From contig JAFFSR010000227.1 in NCBI GenBank assembly GCA_017163975.1, positions 7,802,501 through 7,866,500 of the forward strand: 64,000 bases of DNA, given 5' to 3'. The notes under the pieces were generated by a model. It saw only the letters and a program-made list of their open reading frames with translations, was not told the DNA's origin and did no database searches. The position numbers and the translations under genes are program-made. Source of the DNA: Anastatus disparis. Taxonomy: Eukaryota; Arthropoda; Insecta; Hymenoptera; Eupelmidae. Numbering within the stretch: position 1 is the first letter of the stretch; each line of letters starts with the position of its first letter. Shown one piece after another: positions 41,811 to 57,465 of this stretch.

Positions 41811-44800
41811 AAATAGTGGATGTAGAAACCTGTATATTAATTTTTTTATGAATATTTTTTGAAAATACTAATTTTTTTCAATTTGTTCTATACCCTTAAC
41901 AATATGAAGTACATAATGATAAAATATATGTAAAATAAGAAAAAAAATCGGAGCTAAAATAATAATTAGAAAAAATAATATTAGGACTGCTTTTATTTCT
42001 AAAACTATAACTATTGAAGAAAAAAAAAATACTTTCCAAAAATGCATTTAATATCAAGAAATTATATTTATATTTTGAATAATGAACTTGGATCTTAAAA
42101 TAAAAATTATTTATTTTTTGTTAGGTTTGTTTAAACATCCGATATAACGTAATACATCTGCAGAAAATCAAGTTTAACGTTAATAAAATTCGTATATTTA
42201 TAGTATCTATCATTTACTTGAAAAAAAAAAATAAACATAAAAAATGAGTGGATAATAAATGCTAAAATTAAAACGTTCTGGTATCTTTTTGTATACCTGA
42301 TCTAAGATTATACGCAAAACTACTTTTTGCATGAAAATTTTTTTTTTTTTCTCTTTTCAATTATCCAGAAAATTCTTAACCAACAAAGCTACTGGGTAAT
42401 AAATAAAAATACCTACGTAACTTATTTTTGAATAATTACGCTTAATTATGCAGAATCAATTATAGAAAGAAATAATTCAAGAATGATCTATTAAAACATT
42501 AAGTGTATAAGTGATTAACAAGTAATTGAGTATAAATTTATTAGTTTATGTGAAGCAATAAATAAATTTTTTGTCATTGACATTGAGGTATTTTTTAAAA
42601 ATAAAGTTCATCAAGTTTTATAACAAAAAAAAAATATAAAAATCATTTTTTTTCATCGACACGTGCGATCGGTCTACATTATAAAAATAAAATTAGATAC
42701 CAAATACAGATAAATAAATCGTTATTACTACAAACTACATCGCCATTATCGTTTTCTTTTTAACTTTTTGCGCATATATAGAAGAGAAAAAAAAAGAAAG
42801 AAGTTTAACTTCACTTATAGACATGCCGTATAATATAACCTTGTCTTGAGAAATAAACGATTTATCGCCCGAGCCCAAAAAGCCTCCTTTGCAACAACAT
42901 TAAATAAGTCGACTGGTTTTTCTTTCTCTTTTCTTGCGATATTAAAACGCCGATAGGCAAACAACTAACTTACGTATACATGCATATTTATAAAAAAAAC
43001 GTCAAGTTTTGTATATATCTCATCCGCGTAAAAGTTGCAATATTCAAGTGTATAAAATGGAAGAAAAACGAAGACATCAAGTTTTCTGACTTGTATGTAT
43101 AAAGAGAGCGGTATGTGTATAAAGGAGATAAAGAAAATGACGAAGACAATGTATAAATATACACGTACACAATACTTGTTGTGTATGTAGAACAAAAGCT
43201 AAATAAGAAGAAAAAATAATAATTTTAAAACAAAGGAAAGAATGAAGAGAAGAATTCGCATTCCCGTTGTGAAGTATATTGTACGAATAAAAAAATGACG
43301 GACTGAAAATTTTCTCGATATTCAATAGAATCGAAACGAGAAGTTGCTTGGCTCTGCAAGCGCTTCCGTGATAACGAGCTTATGTTGAGTAATTAGAAAA
43401 TGGGCTTCGTAAAGTGCAATAAAACGATTGACTGTAATGAACTCCAAGATAAATTTTAACTGAATGCCTGTAACAGGTTTTTTTTTATTACCTTTTTTTT
43501 AAGCTAGATAATGGAAAATTATGGATTCTCAAACCTTATACTGAGAAATAGGATTTGGGAAATTTTTAAATTTAGATATACATTACAACTTTTGAAATTC
43601 GTTCGATGAGAGATACGTAAACATGAATAATTTTATTTTAATTATTTTAAGTAATAGATTTTTAATTTAATGAAATTTAAAGAAAAAATTCACATGAAAA
43701 TTAATTAATTTTTAATAAAGTGTTAAACATGGTTTGATGAATTCCCAATTGATCCATTTTAAAATAAAATATGCCTGCAATACTGTACAACAAACAAAAT
43801 TTTTTATCAAGTATCTCATAACTAATCTTTTACTCTTCAAACACAAATTTTAATAAACTCTATTAAATGTCACTTCGCCAGCGTGAAAAATTCATGAAAA
43901 TAATTAAAGTACAGCTACGGCACTAAAGTTTCTATTAAAATTTTAACTATCTCTCGGTTTTGATAATGTCAATAACTGTTTACAAAAAAGGCAAGCTTAA
44001 CAAATCAACCAGTTATAAATCAAAATCATAATTTACGATTGCAATTATTAAATAATATACAGCAGCTGGCCTGTAAACCAACTATGAATTCTAATTTTAT
44101 AATTATTAAGGCCAACACACGAGAGCTGGCCAAACTTTTTATCGACAGCTATAAAAGAAAAAAAAAACAATCGTTACAAGTATCGATTAATGTATACGAA
44201 GGAAACGCTTAAAAATATCATAAATTCACGTTGATGTCATGCATAACACCTCATTTAACACTTCGTTAACCACATACACAAGCGCATTGACAAGAGGTTT
44301 TTTTTTCTATCGGTCTAACCGTTATAACTATTTCTATCAAGCTTTAAGTACCGCCTATTCTTTAATGAGCTTTAGTGTGTGTATACCAAAGTTTTTAGAA
44401 TTTTTATACCGAAATAAATAAAAGCGAAAAGAAATAATAACAGTAATGATAATAATTTATAGCGAGCGAGACAGTAGCCGTGGCACCTTATTAATGAAAA
44501 TTACGAGCCGCGAGTTGTACGTTCAATTAGTGGGCTTTTAAGTGTTACTCTTTTTCCACATAAAATTTTCTTTTGTTTTTTCTTTTCTAACTTTTTGTTC
44601 TTTCTTAAATTTTTGCATTATATACATTCCGATGAACATTTATTGAAGAAAATTGAGAAAAAATAAAAAATATATCCAAAAGCCAAAAAAATAATGATAG
44701 CGTTAAAAAATCGCTTCCTGGAATGCAGCACGAATCGTGAGCTTTGCTCGTATAATACTTTACTGGTATAAACTTTGTGTAACGCGCTTTTATATACAAC

Positions 44801-45700
44801 GTATATAAGATCGTTAAGTACGTCGTTCTTCTTAATGGCTGCTATTAGCAAGAACTAAGTAGTAGTAGCGCAACAGTTTTATATGTTACCAATCTTTTTT
44901 TTCCTATCTCTCTCTCTCTTACTTCTTTTATTTTCTCTTTGTTTTTTTGTTCTTTTGTAACAAAAAGAAAAATAAGAGTAAAAGAGATGGAAAACGCTTA
45001 AAGCATATATAGAAAGATAAAATTTAAAAAAAAGGGTTTAAAGTTGTGAAATGGTATTGATTAAGATCGATATGTTATTGGTATTTATTATCAAAAATTT
45101 TCCACGATATATAACATTAAAAGTGGATGATAATTTTGAAATTTTTTTTCTCTCTCTCATTTTTTCTTTTTACTTTAAAGTATATAAAGATCGAAACTGG
45201 TTTTTAACATGCGATAGTTGTGTATAAGATGTATAATCTTTATGTAGGTGGTAAGAAACTTTAATGGATAAAAACGTTGCGAGAATGTTTTTAAATAATT
45301 TGCATATTGTAAGAGACATTCTTTTTAATATCTGGAAAAAAAAGGAGCATTGCGAAACTTTTAAATAAATAAAGAAAAGATTTAAGATTATTTTGCAAAA
45401 TTCATAAAGCGAACGAGTAATTGCTACGATTAATTTCTCGCGATTTTAAATTTTTATACATTTTTTATATTGCGCTCGAAAATATCATTGGGAATTAAAA
45501 TGCTCTTGCGATAAAAAGTAAAAGATTTTAAAACCAATGGTAATTAATACGTTATAATACGAGCCGTTGGCCGCTTGTAATCGACTAATTTTAAAAGTCT
45601 ATAACAGCCAACTTTCTCTGATAAATATTGCGCTGGTTGACCTTAAAATTCAACTTTAAAACTTTGTAGCACTGAAAACGCTGATCTATGCTTACCCGTA

Positions 45701-45743
45701 TCTTATCAGATAATAGTCTTATCTTAATATTTGTCATAGATAT
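45701..45743. promoter_or_regulatory. Cluster of GATA-factor motifs
   Basis: CTTATC (45702-45707), AGATAA (45708-45713) and CTTATC (45718-45723) lie within 22 bp, and AGATATC follows near 45738. The surrounding 45.4-45.8 kb is less AT-rich than most of the 33-kb stretch. GATA motifs arise by chance in AT-rich DNA, so this is only a candidate enhancer. Confidence 0.3.
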
Positions 45744-46739
45744 CCGAAAATAAACTTCAGGTTCGACTGATAATGTCATGACTTGCCCTTAAATATTCTC
45801 GTATAAATTATTTCTACGCGCAAGACGGCATGACAAATCTTTTTTTTTGATAATTAACGTTCTTATAAAAACTATTACGGTAATCCTTAGAAAATTGGGT
45901 ATTATTATTGGAAATGTATAATTTTGATAATTTTCATTTAAAAATGCGTTATAATTCATCAAGATAAAACCTATAATTATTCTTATAATGACACGAATAT
46001 ATATATCCCAGCGTTACTGAGACAGACGTGATAATTTTTATTACAAAATTCTCTTGGCATATAGCGTGTAGTTATTTATGAAATAATTATTTAATGCTAA
46101 CTAATAAATGATTGATAAATTGCAGTTCGATAATTCGTGAAAAATGTTAACTTTAAAAATAACTTTGAAAAGAGTGTTAGACTGTTTACGAAACTATTTT
46201 TAAGCAAGGAATTTTATTATGATGAATTCTGTAAATTCACTAATTTAATTAACCAAAAAATAATTTAAAAAATTATTTTTTTTACGCTATAATCAATTTT
46301 GGCAAACTAGAAATTCATATCAAATCTTCTGCACGTTAATAAAATTTATCTTCATAAAATTTTTTTTTTTATTTATAATAAACTTTTAAAATCAACAATC
46401 GTTCTATACAAAACAACGTTACTTTATACAATTAACGAACAATAATTGTTAATTATCAATAACAACGCGCTCGTAATTATTTCTCAAATCAAAACCAAAT
46501 GCATATATACATATATATTAATTACATACTAAAGTAAAAATGTTATCAAACGCTTGGCTGTTTAAAAGCTTTATGTGTATATAAAAAAAAAAGTTCAAAA
46601 GGGTAAGACCGTAAAAATACATTTAATCAAACAGCAGTATATTCAGTAATTGCAATATGATTAAAGAAAATGGGGAATCGAGTGCAGATATGATAAAAAC
46701 AAGAGAAAAAAATATAATGATAAAATTCTATATAACAGT

Positions 46740-46806
46740 CATATATACATATATAATATACATATTATACATATATATACTATTTATATGTATATATGCA
46801 TATATG

Positions 46807-46846
<40 letters not shown>
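46740..46846. repeat. TA-rich microsatellite block
   Basis: Imperfect ATATAC/ATATAT repeats followed by an uninterrupted TA run from 46811 to 46845. Confidence 0.9.
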
Positions 46847-46848
<2 letters not shown>

Positions 46849-48000
46849 TGTGGCTATGCATGTGTGTATAAAAGATTAATAGTTAATCATGCGTCAACGA
46901 AGTACAGACAACCTTATAGTGATAAGACAGAAGAAGAAGCTTTTGAGTATATTGTAACAATAGTGCGAGACAAAAGTTGTTGTATGCATAGGAGAAACGA
47001 GTGCACATAAAGTGAAAAGCTTGCTCTCCTATATACGACGAGCTATACGAGGAAATGTCTTATATTGTGCATATGTTGCTGTGTATACATGTATTGTATA
47101 TATAGAATACACGACAAATTGCACGAAAGCGAGGATAATATACATAAATTCGTTACGTTCACAGACGTCTTCATACATGTGCAAATTTCTATTTTGTATA
47201 TCACGTGAACTTTTCGTGAAAATATTTCTAAGTCAGACGATTATTCTATTCCGTAACTTGTTTTTTTTTTCTTTTTCTCTTTTTTTTCCTTTTTTTCTTC
47301 TTTATTTTTGTTCATTCACCGTAATTTCGCATATCTTAATCTTTGCGGTTAATTAAAATAAAAAAAGAGAGAAAAAAAAAAGAGATATTCTTTACATGTA
47401 TGATAGAAATATTCATGTAATTCTATTTATAAACCATAGCATATGTTTGTGTAAGAATATTTGCATGTTACATGACCTCTCCGTATACGCTCGTACATAC
47501 ACACACACACGCGTCTTGAGAGAGTTTAAAATGCAACAACTTTTGCATTACGTTTTAATATGTACAGCCTGCAGGTATATGCACACAAAAGCTTTATGTG
47601 TGCGAGTATTAGAAAAACTAAGTAGACTTTTATATACGAAGATATGTACGCATACAACAACAATACGTGCATATATATACACGTGCATGTGTACAAAACG
47701 TTTATATATTGAAAAGGGGGACGGAAGGCCCACACAAACGTTAATCTTTCATTTATTCATAAATCAACATGAGAAGTTCTATTTATAACTTGCGCGGTAT
47801 TTGCTATAGCTCATACACACACTGTGCTTATTATATACCATATACCGGACAAATAAGCGATATACACTCTCTCTATGTGTCTCTATGTATGTATATATTA
47901 TATAGTCGAGAGAAGTTTAGAACTTTTTGTATCCTTGAATGGCGAAACGTATCACGGATTGAATAGAAAATACGTGTAATATAAATTTTCATCGATATAT

Positions 48001-48005
<5 letters not shown>

Positions 48006-48067
<62 letters not shown>
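48006..48067. repeat. Long TA microsatellite
   Basis: About 31 uninterrupted TA units, the longest in the window; likely to be variable in length and prone to cruciform formation. Confidence 0.95.
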
Positions 48068-48073
<6 letters not shown>

Positions 48074-51000
48074 TTGTAATATTTGCATTGAAAATACAAT
48101 GACTGAACGAAAATAATAATAATGATAATAATCATAATGTGTTCGATGTATATGAATTTCGTAAACGTTTATTTTTTGACGGACGTATTGCGGAAATATA
48201 TGGTCATCGGTGTGTAATGCGTGCGTGTAGCAAGATTTATTACGCGTTCGTTGGCGTTTTTAGCTACTGAAAATTTATTAAGATGACATAATCGTTGGAT
48301 GCAATTTTTGTGCAATTTTTTTTTTTTTCTTTTTTTTTAGTTTTTCTTGTCTCTTGTGTGTATGTTTCTTTTGAGAAGTTTATTCTAATAAATTATACAC
48401 ACGAATGATGAACTACCGATTCGTACTATCTGTCAAATGAAATTGTAAAAAAAGGAAGATGAAAAGTGAATATGTAAGAAAAAAAAAATGAATTATTGTT
48501 AATTATTATATGCTTTATTGTAATGTTTATAAGTCTATGATTATTCATCGTTTTTATTATATTTTTCAAAGAGAAGCGAGCGTTTAGGGAAACTCTGTTT
48601 TTAGAATGCGATAATTAATTCTTTGTGCGATAAATATGCATGTGATTCATATTGTTTAAATTATTCGCATTAATTCAAAGTTTTGATAAAATTGTTTCTT
48701 TTGTGCTTTTGAAGAACTTTTATAATAGCAACGTTTGTGTTTTAATATTACAGATAATTTTTTATATGTATATTTTTTAATCTTTTTTTTTAAATAATTG
48801 TCATTTATACTCAAGTTTTACTGTATATACTGTTGAAAAATGTAATTTAATACCAAATTGGAAATTTGCTTCCAGTATGTGCATTAATTTTTATGCAAAT
48901 TAGCATGAAAATTATATAACCGTATATTGAATGTAATTTTACTGTAAAATTGTATAAAATTTAAAGTGAAAATAAAAGTTTTAGTAATATACTGAAAACA
49001 AAATTCAATTTTTCAAACAGTGTATACTGAGTAAATTTTCAATCAATCAAGTTATTATGTATAAATTTTTTAATTCATCAAAAGTAATGATAACTGATAA
49101 AATAATGCAATTACATTTCTATAGTTAGAAACCAATATAAGTGACGTTAACAAGAACGATCTAAAAAGTTAAATTACACTGTAAACTGCACTGAGTTGAA
49201 GAAAAAATTCAAAGTTATGGAACAGCCAGTCTATTATATGTCTGCATTAATTTGAATAATTTTAAAATATTTTTTTTTCTTTAAAAAAAAGGACTATTTT
49301 TACATCATTGAAGTTATTCCGTCTACATCGAAGTTTTACAGTATACGAATTGCAAATGCGAGTATTTGGAAATCGGCAAGTACGTTTCATTTCAAACATT
49401 TCACATATAGTATATAAATATATGGTGAATCGATTAAAATACAAATGATTTTATAGTGGTAAAGCAGTTAAATATAAACTTTCTTATCTATTTTTAAAAT
49501 TTACAACCGAAGAATCATTTTATTACCATAAAGAGTTATGAACTTGTAAATATTTAAATATCTTTATTTAAAATAAACTTCAAATCTCACTCATTAGCAT
49601 TTACACTTTAAGCATTAGAAGATACTTTGATAAAAGAAGAGAAAAAATTCCTTCGTTCATTTTGAATATTTTACCGAAAAAAAAAAAAAAATAATGTTTA
49701 AAGACGAGTTAGCTTTAGTGTTTAAACCGATCTTATGTAAAAGATGCAAAATAACCTAAATGGAAATATACGTCACGGAAATAGCCACAGAAAAAGCCTC
49801 AGCTTATAACGATAGAGAATAGAAATCGAAAGCAAATACACGCACGCACATGCACATTATACACATCAACTTTCAGTAGTAAAAAAAAAATAGAAGAAAG
49901 AAAAGAAGAAAAGGAATGAGAAAAAAAAAATTGGTTATACTCGTAAGTATAAGCAAATAGTGCAAGCGTTGAAAAACGACAGGTTTTTGATTGCGTAATT
50001 ATAATAGTCACGAGAAAATGGAAAAGTCAAACTTTGAAGACAAACGTACGAAATCAAGTGATTTATATACTTTTGTTTGTTTATATATATGCACAAATTG
50101 AATTGCGTAGGCAAACACGATGCATTTAAATACCGTACACACATCAATTATGTATAACCAAATAATCAAAAAGACCTGATGCGTTTATAGAGACTTGGTA
50201 TATTTTTTCACGCTCGATTGATGATGCTTCTTGACATTTGAATTTTGAGGATAATTTAAGGGGTTTAAATTTAGCGTCGATTAATTGTGTTTACCTTTGT
50301 TTAATGATATTTTCTTTTGAATTTTTTTGTTTTCTTCTTTTTTTTTGCAGAGTTTTAAAAATAAATTTCGAGTTCGTTACAAAATAGCATTTAAAAATGG
50401 CATTTCAATCACGTATTTGTAATGATTTAAAATGTTACGTAAGAAAAATTAGCATTTTGTTATAAATAATGTAATATTGAAACGTAAATGTTTGTAAAAA
50501 TAAATATATTTATTTGAAAGAAATAATTTATGTGCATTGCTTTAAAAGATAATACACTTTTATTTTGTTATTTTATACATTGTTGCCATATTTGCATCTT
50601 AATTTCTTAAAATTGATATGGAATATTTTTAATTTTTTTTTTATAGAAATTGTAAATGTAAATGAAGCGAAATTGTAAATTTTTAATAAAATGTATGATT
50701 TTCTATTTGAAATATAAAAATAATTTAAAATACAAATTGACGTAAAATTCAATTTATCCAATTCCCACATTAATTTAAAACAATAAAAAGAAGAAAAAAA
50801 GAATCCAAACAAGACCTACTTACTGAGATACCATTACAAGCGAAATATAATTTACTGAAATGACAGTCGACTTTTCACCTGATTATCGTAATCGATTTCA
50901 TTAAGATAATAACCTGAAACAAGTTAGCAAAAAAAAGCGAAAAAAGAAAAAAATACTAAAAAAAGAAAAGTAAAAAAATCTCCTATCTGACATTGAGATC

Positions 51001-53797
51001 TGCAATTGGAGCGAACACGGAATGATAAAATGTAATTTTTTTTTTTTTGTACATACCTGTATATACGGTTAAGTTGCTTTGGTAAATGTATTAAGTACAA
51101 GTTTATCTTATACGGTTTTTCGCAGTCATTTTATTTTAATGGTACTAGTTAGTTAAAACTCTATTTATTATTGTTTTTTTCTTTTTTTTTTAAAGTGTTT
51201 CTAGATATATCGTTAAAAAAGCATATTTTTGACATTGCACCTTTTATCGAGTTTTCTATATTAGAAGTTATTGCAGCGATTCTATAAATAGGCAAGTTAT
51301 AAATTACTGTACGATTGTAACCTACATGTATCTTTGATCTACTTTTTTTTCTATGATTTCTAATCGATTCATTAATAGTTTGTTAATTTTATTTATATTT
51401 TAAGTGAAGAAATTATTTTCATGATTAGATATCTGTTACAAATTAATGTTACATCGAGGCGTTGAAAGACTGATGAAAGAAGTGTGCTATAAAAATTTTG
51501 AAATTTCAAACGTATTTGTATTATCATTTGATTGATACTCAATTTTAAATGTTTTCCTTAATGTTCGATTAATTTTCCTTCAATTTTAGCTTTATTTAAA
51601 CTCTAACGAACGATAAATAAACAAAACCGAAATAAAAGTTAAAATTAATGCTCTTTTCTAAATATAGAAATTGGAAAATCAAATGATTTTATAAAACAGG
51701 TACCAGATATCATTGGAAACGTTTTTATATCTTTTATATATTCTTTTTTCAAACTGGGTTAATTTAGTAAGTATAAAATTAGTCTCTCGTGTTTACGCTA
51801 CATTTGAAATCGTTAAATTTAATATTTATATACTCACTAAAAATTCCACTTACAATTAAGGAAACATAATTCAAATGATAATAATAATTGAAATTTTCAT
51901 ATTTTCCAAGGATCTGAATAGGTATGAAATTTTGTGTTTGAAATGTTTGAAGGCGCCTCTTTTTTTTCATTAGGCACGTTTTTCAGCATGTGTGTATACA
52001 TATGTGTGCGCGTGTATATTTATAACGGGTGTGGCGCCGAAGCCGTTAAAATGTATACCGATTATAAATAACGTGGAATAGTTCGAAAATATAATTCGCG
52101 AGAGAGAGAGAGACGGCCCGGTTACATCGGTTGAATATACGCGTATTTTCACAGCCGGTCGTTTTGGAATTTCTCTTAAAACTTTAATACATATACATTG
52201 ATCGTGGCTATTCGCCAAACACACTTTTCTGTTGTTTTTTCTTCTTCCTTTTTTTTTTCTTTTGCTAAAGTCGATAAGGGTATCGAATTAGTATTTAACA
52301 AGCAAAGAAAGAGAGAGATCTGTTACACAAATAACGGATTATTAGGATATTTGTTTTTTATTGCTGGATCTGGGCTTTAATTGATGTTTGCGATTTCTTT
52401 TCTTTCTTTTTTTGTAGAAGTAAAATTGGCTAGTTTGTTGTTGTTACACGTGGAATCTAGTGTTGGGAGAAATTAAATAAGAGATTTCTAATTTGATATT
52501 TGCGTTAAGAGGCGAGATATTTGAGGTTATGTTAGGATAACGTTGATCAATAAATATTGATGAGATTTGTAAGTAGGTAGATGTTGCAAATGTATAGTTT
52601 ATTACGTTACATTTATCGGTATTAAACATTACATGATCCTTTTTATTGATTTTAATAATAATTTTTACATCGTTATATTAAAAAAAATGACTAAAGATTA
52701 TGTATAATTTGTAAATTAGTTTAAATTTATATTATTTGCTTATTAATCTAAAAACAAAAAATCAATTAAAACTTTTTATTAAAACAAAAGGATAAAATCA
52801 AAAAATAAAATTGATATTGGCTAGAATAATAATAGTGCACAAATAAGAAAAGCTTTGTAAAAAATATCATAAAATGAACAAATATTACAAGTCTTAAAAT
52901 AGACGAAGAATTATAAAAATATGACTTTATGTAAAGATACAATAATGAATGAAATATAAAACAAACAATTCAAACTTCAAATAAAACTTTTAAAAAAAAA
53001 CAATGATTTTAACTTTTAATTCCACGATGTTTTTCAAAAATAGATTACTGTATTATTTGAACAATTCGTTAAATTGATAAAATTTCGACATATTGTTCCA
53101 CCTAACAAAACAACGCGTGTATAAAATATTTAAAATACAAAAGTCCTCTGTACAAAAAGCACGTGAGCGAAAAAATATAATTTCAAAATCAACATTACAT
53201 AAATGTCAATAATCTATCATTAGAAAAGCGTACGATACACATGTACACGCTTTGTAAACGACGCTCTATATGCGAGTATGAAAATACCTGAATTAGATAG
53301 TATTATGACAAATGTATTTCAATTTAAAAGTATATTTTTGTACTTTTAACGTAGCATAAATTCAGATATGCCTAGCGCACGTGGACTAATATATATATAC
53401 ATATTAAATGATAAACAACTGCCAGATATATTTCATATTTGATTAATATCTCTTTGCTGTTATTGTCACAACTATATCTAGTCTTAAAACAAGTCGTTTT
53501 ATTTACACGAGACAATAAAATATTAACCTCTTACTTTTTCAAAAGACGTCTAATCGTGAAAATTTTTTTAAAAAAATATAACGACTGTATATAACTTTAT
53601 ATAGAAATAATCTTAAGACAAAACAATCTAAAAACAGTAAGCTTTCTAGCTCTTATAATTCAGTCAACCATGACTATCTCCTAAAGTATTAGACCTTCAC
53701 TTTTTCTTTTTAAAGTTCTTATTTATTTGATAAGAAGGTTTTCTGCTTTATAAAGCGGATACAAAATCATTTAAGAAAAGAGAGGAAAAAAAAATGA

Positions 53798-53802
53798 GCA
53801 AG

Positions 53803-53833
<31 letters not shown>

Positions 53834-53835
53834 GA
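53798..53835. repeat. GA/GAAA microsatellite
   Basis: GAAA repeats passing into a GA dinucleotide run. Confidence 0.85.
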
Positions 53836-56800
53836 AAAAAAGCTGCACCTATATAATATGATACATTGCGTTGTTGAACTGGTCGTGTCGACTTGGCGCA
53901 AAAGCATTTTTAAATACGCCCGCGGAGACCTTGACTCGCATTAATATCTATTTTAAGCTCCGGGCACTTGCGTCTATATCATATACACACTGCGAGGCAA
54001 AGCAAGCGTGTGAGCATAATTTTTTTTTCTTTTTCGACTACTTCGTCTTTTTTTTTTGTTTCGTTTATGTAGGTGTATTTCGTTGTCGATTTACTTGCTC
54101 GCTTCTTTTTTTCTTTTATGTATATACATGCATATATCTATATATACATCGTATATGTGCTTTAAAGCACTGTCATCGAAGTTTAAGTTTTCCTTACTCC
54201 AACTGCGTCGCACGAATACTGTATGCACTGTGATATGAGTGATAAGAAATTTATGTATGCATACTAGAGTTTAATTTGATTGAAGATTTCTTTCATTAAG
54301 AATGTTGAAAAGGTGTGCGGTGATACATTGAGATCATAGAAGAGATCCATCGTTGATAATTTGATAGTTTAACATTTGTTGAGTAAATAATAGATTTTTA
54401 ATAATTTGTTTAAAAAGACAGTTAAAAAAATTGAAAAAAAATTTTCTGAAGGTTATTTAACGAAATAATAGATAATTCAACCGTTATGTTAATATATATT
54501 ACTTATGCTATATGCGTATATAAATCTATTTTTAGATTTTGAACTTTATACTGAAAAAAAAAAGATAAACATTTTCAATATGAAACAGAGAAACTGAAAT
54601 AACTTGTGTATGAAATATGTTATATTTTTTTATGTCATCATAATTTAACTTTAAATTTTATCTTTAACATTTCGAAAGATACGCACTGTATAACTGAAAT
54701 AATAACGAAAATTAAAGTTGTAAATACAAAATTTAAATTTGATAATGAAACATATTGTACTTTTAGATGCATGTTAATTTTATTTATTGTATTTTTTAAA
54801 ATAAGCAACAATTACAAAGGATATATTGTTAAGTATATATGTTTTTTTCTTTAGTACGTAGAAAATAAAAGAAACCACTTTGTTTGGCGCATACAGCATG
54901 TTTGGTACTTCCGCAATCACTAGTTCACACCAATGATTATGGAGACCTTGGAAATTTTCTAAAAATTAATATAGCTTATTAAAACAATAAAAGTAGGAAT
55001 AATATGGCAGTTAAAAGATTATGTAATTATCGAATAAAGAAAATAATATTTCGCTTTTGTTTCTAAGCAAAATATATTTTAGAAAGTATTATACATCTTC
55101 TTAATAAAGTGCTAAAATTCGATGATTCCGATAGGTCTTTGACCACGAATTCCAGAAGATAATTTAAATCAAATAGAAAGGGAACACGTATGTCTAAAAA
55201 TAGAATAAAATATCTTACGTCAGACGTGCACGTTTTAACTGGTCTGAAAAAAATATTGATCAAATTTTTTTAGGCAAAATATTGGAAAAAAAAAAAAGAG
55301 AACGCTCATTATCTATGATTGACGTTTTAATAACAATTTCAAATCTTATATTTCCTGCAAATTAAGAATTTAGATTCAATTAAAATAGACTCCACTGGAG
55401 TGTAGTAATTTTAAGCTTTTTATTTCGCAAGATAATCGAACGAAACTCAACTCGTATCCCCTTTCTTCAAAAGATACATATATCCCCTTTTGTTTAATTA
55501 ATTACCATCAGTGATTTCTTGTAACGAAGTAACATTTCAGGAAGCATGTGTCTGCTAGAAGTTTCTAATGATACATTTATTTTCAACTTCTTTATTTCCT
55601 TTCCTTTCTTTTTACTTGGAATATGGAAAATGATTTCAAAGCTTTTTTTTGGAAGAGAGAGAGAATAATACACGCGGTTGGAACGTGCTGTTTTGTATAT
55701 TTTACTACGATTTTTTTTTAACGTTGCGAGTAAAAGCAGCGGCGCTTTATAAATGTCGGCGAAACTTGGTGTAAGGAGACGAGAGAGTATATTACTGTCT
55801 CTTTGACTTTGACCCACAGCTTCTTTCGATCTGTTGCTTTTCCCTTTTCTTGTATTGATATATGTGTATGTCTCCGTGTATTTATGAGTTTAACGATACG
55901 GTGAACGAGCACGTGTAGCATCGGTTTTCAAAAAGGATAATTTTTTTGGGTTACGTTTAAAATTTTGAAAAAAATTTTTTTTTAAACGATAAATTGTTTA
56001 AGTTTTATTTCTTTTTTCTATTTTATTAAATTTATAATTTTTAAATATTAATTCTACCGGATTATTGAAAACATTTTTAAATAAATGTGAAATATAATAA
56101 TTTTATTTTAAATATATAAAAAATAAAATTCTTATAGGAAGTACTTATATTCAGTATCATTGAAATATCGGCTTTAAAAACAATTTTTACTTTTTACACT
56201 GTAGTTAAAGTAATAGGTGCCAACAATATTAATCGTTTATTCAATTTTTCCGAAGATATTTTTAAAATAAGTAAAAGTAAGCACTTTAAATTAAAATGTA
56301 AACCAAAAATAAAAAGTTAATTTTAGATCCAATAAAGTTAAAAATGTTCGTATTGCTATCTTTAAATGAAAAACAGATATTTCAAAAATTAATGTTTAAG
56401 TAAGTACTGTCATAAATTTTAATTTTTCGGTATCCAATAATGAACATTGTTTATTTATTACATATTGAAGTAAAAAAAATTTTTTACTTCAAACCAATTT
56501 TTTTCAAGTGTATTATTTGTAATAATTTGCTAGATTTATGACCTTGATTTAAGTGTCATTTAAGTTAAAATCGTTGATATTTATACAAGAACTTATTTTC
56601 TTTAAAAAAAAAGGAACATTCAAATAATATAATAATAAGTAATCGCTCGAAGTTGATAATTAATTTGACGATAACCGTAACAGAAATGATGAAATACATT
56701 AGTATGTTTCAAAAGGCAAGATAATCAGCTGAAATATCATTAACGACATTTAATCTGAAACTATATTATGAATTATAATAAATCTTTAAATAAACTTAAT

Positions 56801-57405
56801 TAAATTTTCACGGAAATGATTAAACTAAGCTTTCTTATTTTACTCGCTTACTCTGATATAAATAAAATTGTGAATTTTTATTTTTCTTTCTAAGCTTACC
56901 GAGTAGTATTTTGCGCTTAATTGCATCTATTGTGCGTTTTATTTAAATTCATAATTTTTTTAAAAATGGAGCAAATGGTACTCAGAAAATAAAAATAAAT
57001 TTTTTTTAATTACTTTTTTATTATACTATTGTTTTAAAAAGAACAATTTTTTTAAAATTTTACAATTAAAATTTGACATTTTAAACAAAAATAAATGAAA
57101 AAAAACTTTGTTTTTTAGTTAGTTTTATGAACATGAATAAAGTACATCATAATTTTTAACCTATTTAAATATCTAGGTCACGTAAACATCTCTATTATTC
57201 TAAATTAATTTATCTTTTTAAATACGCTTGATATTTATCAACTTTTATTTTGAATAACAAAATATACATTCATAAAAACATTGCTGTTAAACTCATTCTT
57301 CAAATTCTATTTACATTCTAGTACAATTGCAAGATATTGAATCAAATTGTTAAGTACATAACAACTGTTGCAAAATAATGAAAAATTATTAAAAAGTATT
57401 TTTAA

Positions 57406-57465
57406 ATAATCAAATACAATAAAAAATAATCAAATACAATAAAAAATAATAATACAATAAAAAAT
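57406..57465 (+). repeat. Tandem repeat, about 19-bp unit
   Basis: AATCAAATACAATAAAAAAT occurs twice in tandem and then in a shortened form, in AT-rich DNA. Confidence 0.7.

Noticed and set aside
54890..54960. Possible upstream Gyc76C exon in a GC-richer patch
   Set aside because: None of its frames gives ligand-domain sequence leading into KCSDY in phase 0.
57406..57465. Possible CRISPR-like direct repeats
   Set aside because: Units are adjacent without spacers and AT-only; simple tandem duplication in a eukaryotic genome.
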